Assembly (NCBI GenBank): GCA_026387085.1
Contig: JAPLMK010000084.1
Coordinates: 1 to 10,950 of the forward strand
DNA: 10,950 bases
Direction: 5' to 3'
Origin: Candidatus Omnitrophota bacterium
GTDB lineage: Bacteria > Ratteibacteria > UBA8468 > MWAK01
Below are positions 7,033 to 10,950 of this stretch, in pieces. The stretch's first letter is position 1. Each line of letters begins with the position of its first letter. The notes beneath the pieces are model-generated. The model did no database searches and was not told the origin of the DNA. It was given only the letters and a program-made list of their open reading frames with translations. Both the position numbers and the translations under genes were made by a program.

Positions 7033-7056
7033 CGTGAAGGGAACCTTCCCTTCACG
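7033..7056. repeat. Perfect hairpin, 11-bp stem
   Basis: CGTGAAGGGAA (7033-7043) pairs with TTCCCTTCACG (7046-7056) with two bases between. In practice the top pairs would open to form a loop. No T-run follows. It is the second hairpin of the repeat-rich stretch and ends eight bases from the inverted tRNA fragment. Confidence 0.75.
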
Positions 7057-7063
7057 CATCCCT

Positions 7064-7080
7064 GGGTTCGAATCCCTTTT
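7064..7080 (+). repeat. Inverted copy of the tRNA-Gly T-arm
   Basis: The 17 bases GGGTTCGAATCCCTTTT are identical to the T-arm and adjoining acceptor bases of the tRNA, which lie on the other strand at 7104-7120. The following bases GGGAT do not continue the tRNA, and the 60 bases upstream do not fold as D and anticodon arms. I therefore call it a fragment and not a plus-strand tRNA. Confidence 0.7.
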
Positions 7081-7097
7081 GGGATAATAAACTTAAG

Positions 7098-7169
7098 AGC
7101 GGGAAAAGGGATTCGAACCCTCGACTCCGACCTTGGGAAGGTCGTACTCTACCACTGAGTTATTCCCGC
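7098..7169 (-). tRNA. tRNA-Gly (anticodon CCC)
   Basis: The reverse complement folds into a full cloverleaf of 72 bases. The acceptor stem pairs GCGGGAA with TTCCCGC, with discriminator T, which is normal for glycine. The D stem is ACTC/GAGT, the anticodon stem CGACC/GGTCG, and the T stem GAGGG/CCCTT with loop TTCGAAT and one G-T pair. The anticodon loop TTCCCAA gives CCC, reading GGG codons. CCA is not encoded. It lies 52 bases after the stop of the large secreted protein gene. Confidence 0.97.
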
Positions 7170-7221
7170 AAGTTATTGATTGACAACGAGATTGCCTGCA
7201 TTCGTATTTAACTTTCCCGCA

Positions 7222-10200
7222 TTACTTGTATGCTTCTATTTCATAAATTTTTGTATTTTTGTTGGAAAGGATTATTTTGATTTTGGGTGTTTTGACGGTT
7301 TCGAAAATATAGGTTAACTCTGAAAAATCTTTCCGTTTAATTTCCCCGGAGGCAGGAAGCGCTGTTTTCTTCCATTCTTTTAAAGAGGTATCGTAACTGT
7401 AAATTTCAAAATCTTTTTCGGAGGCGCCGGCCGCTTTAATAACGACTTTACCGACATCTTGGGGTTCTTTAAAAATTACTTCAATCGGGAAGGGCAGTTT
7501 AAATATATCCCGAAAACAAGAGTCCACGGCGCAGTAAGTAATCTCGTCGTTATCAATTAAAGCGCCCCAGCGCGGTTCGGTTGCCGTGCCTAAAAACCAG
7601 GAGGCTAAATTTGACCGGCGGCTATCTTCAAATTCTTTTTGTATCCGGTTGCTTTCGGCAGCGATATTTTTAATGTTTATTAAATCAAATTTGCTTTTGC
7701 TGGTTGTGTATATGTGCACTCCGAATTTCCCGAAACCATCGCTGAACCGGTTGTTCTTTATTTTAATATTTCTATTTTCCGAAATAACCTGTAATTTTTG
7801 AATCTTTAAATCATTGATAACTATCTCCGCCGGTTGGTTGTCGGGTGAGGTATTAACGGCGAAGATATAATAATCTTTTCCCTGTTTCTTGGTAATGATT
7901 TGGATCTTTTCTTCGCCTTTTTCCACCGCTACCTTATCACTGACTGTCTCGGAAAGAATAACCGGCGTTAACATTTTTAGTTCTTTTATTACCTGGGTTA
8001 AGCCATACCAGGGCCCGGGCGCGCTGTTTATCGTCCAGAAAGGCGGATCTTTGTAAAAGATGTAAATCATTCCTTTGGCGTTATTTACGATGCCCTGGTA
8101 GGTCTCGTTTCTCATCTCCGCGTAATCCGGCTCCCTTTGCGAAAAATCGGTCCGGGCGGCCCATGTTCCTAAATTATGGGTCTGCGGCCCTATCCACACA
8201 CACTTGTCTTCGCCGCCTCGCCTCCAGACCGAGTTTAGGCGCGAAGTCACCTCCGTAATATTTTCTGTTTCCCGGTCCCGGTAGAATCCGGGGTATGCCC
8301 AAATAGTAAATATTTCATAGCCGTTCTTATAATTACCGGCTGACTCCCCGTTGTTGTGGGCAATTCCGATCGGGTGATACGGGTCTGCTTCCCGGTAAAC
8401 TTTTGCCACTCTTTCGATAACTTCTCCCTTTAAGAATGATTCTTCCGCAAACCACCAGCATAAAAGAGCCGGGTGTTCTTTGAGCGCCGGAATCGCTTCT
8501 TTCGTTAATCTTTCGACCTCCGATAATTGCTCTTCGGATAAATCCGAAAGAATGCTCGGAAGTTTCTCCCCCGGCACCACGTTCCCTTTTCCGGGATATC
8601 CGGTGGCGCCGATTAAACTGTGCCCGGCGGAAAACCACATCTTCATATTATATTTTGCCACCTCATCCGCAAAATTAAACGTGGCGGCATTATCGTTATA
8701 ATTGGAAACGCTGTCCCAGATAAAATTTACGCCGATCTTGCTTAAAACCTTGATATCCTCCTTGCCGACCGCGTAAAAACCGATCGGGAAAAACTGATTA
8801 CCGTTTATCATTATTGTATTATTTTCGATCCATATTTCTTCTTTGGCCGGCGGGACTTTACGTAACTCACAAACCACGTTTCCGATTTGCGTGTTCTTAT
8901 TATCAAAAAGTTCACCGGTGATGAGGTAATCTCCGTAATCGATGAGGTTATTTTTAAAGCTAAACGCTGTTTTGCCGGCGCTCAATCCCTCGTATTTTTT
9001 GGACCAGATAATATTTTTATCGCCCGCCTTTACCAGTGTTATTTTTATACTTAAATTTTTTAAAATGTCTTTATCTTCGGTTGCGACCTTAACGTTCCCG
9101 GTTATTTCGGCTATTTTCATGGACGATAAAACAGTATTTCTATAGCCGGGTTTTTCTAAAACGAGTTCCATGGGAGTAAAAACTTTTACGTCTTCTTTTT
9201 TAATATAAGCCAGGTAAGGTTTTCCGGTATTTTTATCCAATAAATAAAATTTAAATTCGTACTGCCCGCCTTGGGATATGTCACAATTTAACTTTATTTT
9301 TTTTGTTTCACCCTTTTTGAGTTCAATATCTGAAGATTTTGTGACAGCCCCAGCGCCGGCTGCCGGAACAATATCTAAAACGGCCTTTAAGCTCCGGTCG
9401 GCATTGCTCCTGTTTATTATCTCCGCGTCTAAAACAGCCGACATCGCGTTACCTTTCAAGAGGCCGGTTGCGAGGGAGAATTTATTAAGCGTTAAAAAAT
9501 AAGGAGCAAGGTCTGCGTCGGCATTTTTTATTTCCACAAATTTTGTCGGTTCGTGAAAATAGCCGTTGCAGATTGAACTTAGTTCTGTTAACCCACCCGC
9601 GTAATGTTCCCGGGCAACGTTAATTTTCCAGGTGTTTCCGGCCGGTTCTAAACCCAAAATAGAATATGGAATATACATTTCTACATACCACGCATTATTA
9701 CTTTTGCTTACCGCTGCTTTCCAATCTCCCTCCCAATCGGGCCGGGATTCCATGGTTGCTTCCTTCAGGTTTTGAGCATCGTACTTGCTGCCCGACGCAT
9801 TTACGATAAAATGATAGTAGCTCAGCGTATCTTGCGGCCGCTGTAAAAATATTTCAACGCAGTCGTCTCCCCATACGGCGCCGTCTTTCTCTCTTTGCTC
9901 CGTCTTTAACTCGGCGATGCGGCTTTCCAGGCATTCCACGCCGATATAAATACCCTCGTTATCCGGCAGGAAATAGGCGGTTGTTTGTTCTTTTGCCGGT
10001 ATAGAAGTACCCTGGTCAGCAATATAAAACGGGGCTAATTTTTTTGCTTTCTGCCATAGGTCTTCATCCAATTTACCGTCTAATCTAATCGCGGAATTTT
10101 CGCTTGACTCCCGGCTGTCCTTTAGTATATCCAGCGCGCTCCGGGCATAATCGTAAATCTTGACTTCATCAATAATGCCGTTAACTCCGTAAGCGGAACC

Positions 10201-10854
10201 GCCGGAGTATGAGCCGACGGAGACGGTCTTCTGGCCTTCGGTCAGAGTTAAGCCCGGTGCGCTGGTTTTTACCTCTTCCCCATTCAGGTAGACCTTGAAG
10301 AGAGAGCCGTCATACGTGCCGGCCACGTGGTACCAGACGTTGTTCTTAATCGGGTTTTGGGCTTCGTTTGAAAAAGCGCCCCAGGTCTTTCCGTCATTGC
10401 CGCCCTCTCCCGAACCCAGGAAGAGCATATTCCAAGATACCGCAAACCGGAACCCCTTCCCCCGGCTGCTGAAAGTGTTTGATATTATCTCGCAGGTTTC
10501 CTCTCTTTTGCGTTTATCATTAAATTTAACCCAAGCTTCTACGGTCAGCCCTTTGGTGAAGTTGTATTTGTCCATTCCGGCCACCGCCACGCAGCCGTTG
10601 TTGCTTCGGGCGGCAGGGTCTCCGGCAGTAAACTCCAGGGCCTTGCCGACTTTGCCTTCCCCCCACTTTGTGTTTTTGCCCTCGTTTAAGATCGCGCCGT
10701 TGTTATTATTACCGCTGGCGTCCTTGATAACCAACCCTTCCCCCTGGTCAAAATTCAGGGAGCAGACCGGCCCTTTTCCCTCTCCGGCAAAAGAAGGGAT
10801 ACTGATTAAAAGACCCAGGAAGATTGTTGCTGTAACCAGCCATTTTTTATTCAC
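7222..10854 (-). CDS. Large secreted LamG / CBM9-like / glycosidase-like protein
   Basis: About 1210 aa from a GTG at 10854. A Sec signal peptide runs VNKKWLVTATIFLGLLISIPSFA, with cleavage before GEGKG and no lipobox. Domains in order, numbered from this GTG: a LamG/concanavalin-type sandwich (about 25-242; LTVEAWVKF, WYHVAGTYDG, GIIDEVKIYDYA); a CBM9-like sugar-binding domain (about 255-452; IRLDGKLDEDLWQKAKKLAP, later WGDDCVEIFL and WYVEMYIPYSILGL); beta-rich Ig-like linkers (about 460-670); a TIM-barrel glycosidase-like domain (about 675-970) opening IMINGNQFFPIGFYA, with likely acid/base Glu804 or Glu805 in HPALLCWWFAEES and barrel end EMRNETYQGIVNNAKGMIYI; and a C-terminal sandwich like F5/8-type domains (about 1082-1210). 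No sorting signal is visible at the C-terminus. A role in polysaccharide binding or cleavage outside the cytoplasm is inferred. The exact family and substrate are not determined, and the second catalytic carboxylate is not evident. The gene looks more AT-rich than carB. Confidence 0.85.
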   Translation of the reverse strand: MNKKWLVTATIFLGLLISIPSFAGEGKGPVCSLNFDQGEGLVIKDASGNNNNGAILNEGKNTKWGEGKVGKALEFTAGDPAARSNNGCVAVAGMDKYNFTKGLTVEAWVKFNDKRKREETCEIISNTFSSRGKGFRFAVSWNMLFLGSGEGGNDGKTWGAFSNEAQNPIKNNVWYHVAGTYDGSLFKVYLNGEEVKTSAPGLTLTEGQKTVSVGSYSGGSAYGVNGIIDEVKIYDYARSALDILKDSRESSENSAIRLDGKLDEDLWQKAKKLAPFYIADQGTSIPAKEQTTAYFLPDNEGIYIGVECLESRIAELKTEQREKDGAVWGDDCVEIFLQRPQDTLSYYHFIVNASGSKYDAQNLKEATMESRPDWEGDWKAAVSKSNNAWYVEMYIPYSILGLEPAGNTWKINVAREHYAGGLTELSSICNGYFHEPTKFVEIKNADADLAPYFLTLNKFSLATGLLKGNAMSAVLDAEIINRSNADRSLKAVLDIVPAAGAGAVTKSSDIELKKGETKKIKLNCDISQGGQYEFKFYLLDKNTGKPYLAYIKKEDVKVFTPMELVLEKPGYRNTVLSSMKIAEITGNVKVATEDKDILKNLSIKITLVKAGDKNIIWSKKYEGLSAGKTAFSFKNNLIDYGDYLITGELFDNKNTQIGNVVCELRKVPPAKEEIWIENNTIMINGNQFFPIGFYAVGKEDIKVLSKIGVNFIWDSVSNYNDNAATFNFADEVAKYNMKMWFSAGHSLIGATGYPGKGNVVPGEKLPSILSDLSEEQLSEVERLTKEAIPALKEHPALLCWWFAEESFLKGEVIERVAKVYREADPYHPIGIAHNNGESAGNYKNGYEIFTIWAYPGFYRDRETENITEVTSRLNSVWRRGGEDKCVWIGPQTHNLGTWAARTDFSQREPDYAEMRNETYQGIVNNAKGMIYIFYKDPPFWTINSAPGPWYGLTQVIKELKMLTPVILSETVSDKVAVEKGEEKIQIITKKQGKDYYIFAVNTSPDNQPAEIVINDLKIQKLQVISENRNIKIKNNRFSDGFGKFGVHIYTTSKSKFDLINIKNIAAESNRIQKEFEDSRRSNLASWFLGTATEPRWGALIDNDEITYCAVDSCFRDIFKLPFPIEVIFKEPQDVGKVVIKAAGASEKDFEIYSYDTSLKEWKKTALPASGEIKRKDFSELTYIFETVKTPKIKIILSNKNTKIYEIEAYK

Positions 10855-10859
10855 CTTGT

Positions 10860-10863
10860 CCTC
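10860..10863 (-). promoter_or_regulatory. Ribosome binding site of the large secreted protein gene
   Basis: A GAGG lies five bases before the GTG at 10854, and the signal peptide starts right after it. The alternative in-frame TTG at 10893 lies inside the dispersed repeat and would add 13 polar residues ahead of the signal peptide, so the GTG is preferred. Confidence 0.6.
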
Positions 10864-10879
10864 ATTGTTTATTTTTTCT

Positions 10880-10950
10880 GTTATCCTGAACAATAGTGAA
10901 GGATCTCAACCTTAAAAGATAGATCCTTCGCAAACACGGCTCAGGATGAC
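10880..10950. repeat. Dispersed palindromic repeat, copy B
   Basis: The inverted ends are GTTATCCTGA (10880-10889) and TCAGGATGAC (10941-10950). An inner inverted repeat is AAGGATCT (10899-10906) with AGATCCTT (10921-10928). The element is 71 bases long and ends exactly at the window edge. Its left arm is the reverse complement of the right arm of the element at 5255-5382, with two differences in 28 bases. It lies 17 bases upstream of the GAGG before the secreted-protein gene, so it is probably part of that gene's promoter or leader region. Confidence 0.85.

Larger units (their letters stand above)
6836..7097. other. Gene-free stretch downstream of tRNA-Gly, built of repeats
   Basis: I see no protein gene here; open frames on either strand are short and lie on repeat DNA. 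Next to the URO-D-like start is an AT-rich segment in which TTCACTGTTT occurs twice, 14 bases apart (6877-6886, 6891-6900). Then come a copy of the tRNA-Gly 3' end, an imperfect inverted repeat (GGTCTT near 6948 with AAGACC near 6968), two perfect hairpins, and an inverted copy of the tRNA T-arm, each listed separately. The URO-D-like promoter should lie in or beyond this stretch, but I cannot point to convincing -35/-10 boxes. Confidence 0.6.

Noticed and set aside
6995..7056. Intrinsic terminators for tRNA-Gly or a convergent transcript
   Set aside because: Both hairpins are strong, but neither is followed by a T-run on either strand.
7024..7085. Plus-strand tRNA suggested by GGGTTCGAATCCC
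   Set aside because: The T stem has only three pairs, and no D arm, anticodon arm or matching acceptor strand can be formed upstream; it is a copied T-arm fragment.
10855..10893. Longer start (TTG at 10893) for the large secreted protein
   Set aside because: It falls inside the dispersed repeat and puts 13 polar residues before the signal peptide; the GTG at 10854 has its own GAGG.

Overview
The window looks like a piece of a bacterial chromosome from an anaerobe. Every gene I can support lies on the minus strand, so transcription runs from high to low coordinates. The gene mix suggests an uncultivated lineage of the Omnitrophota or related candidate-phylum type. It includes an Fe-S-type PurF-like enzyme, a methyltransferase-type URO-D protein, a thioredoxin-type ArsC, and a very large secreted LamG/CBM9/glycosidase protein. 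Several palindromic dispersed repeats are also present. The lineage is inferred from gene content and style only; no marker gene here fixes it.

Layout in the direction of transcription: a palindromic dispersed repeat (10880-10950); a secreted multidomain carbohydrate-active protein of about 1210 aa (10854-7222); tRNA-Gly(CCC) (7169-7098); a gene-free stretch of about 260 bases with partial copies of that tRNA's 3' end and two perfect hairpins; a URO-D/MtaA-type methyltransferase-like gene (6835-5894); an ArsC-type arsenate reductase (5861-5460); a second, larger copy of the dispersed palindrome with internal tandem repeats (5255-5382); then a nucleotide-biosynthesis cluster of purF-like (5180-3864), a GC-rich double-hairpin repeat (3858-3800), carA (3775-2720) and carB (2718 running off the window start).

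The most notable content is in the nucleotide cluster. CarA, the glutaminase subunit of carbamoyl phosphate synthetase, keeps its fold but has lost all three residues of its Cys-His-Glu triad (now Gly251, Cys335, Gly337). The adjacent PurF-like protein keeps its N-terminal Cys, PRPP loop and four presumed Fe-S cysteines. It has lost the glutamine-binding Arg, the oxyanion-hole Asn and the glutamine-binding Asp, and a loop of about eight residues is missing. Two unrelated amidotransferase folds (class I and class II) next to each other thus both look unable to use glutamine. CarB appears intact over the 906 residues visible. The simplest reading is that pyrimidine/arginine and purine synthesis in this organism draw on free ammonia or on another nitrogen donor.

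The other genes are more ordinary. The URO-D-like/ArsC pair is probably co-transcribed. The large secreted protein probably binds and processes a polysaccharide outside the cytoplasm.
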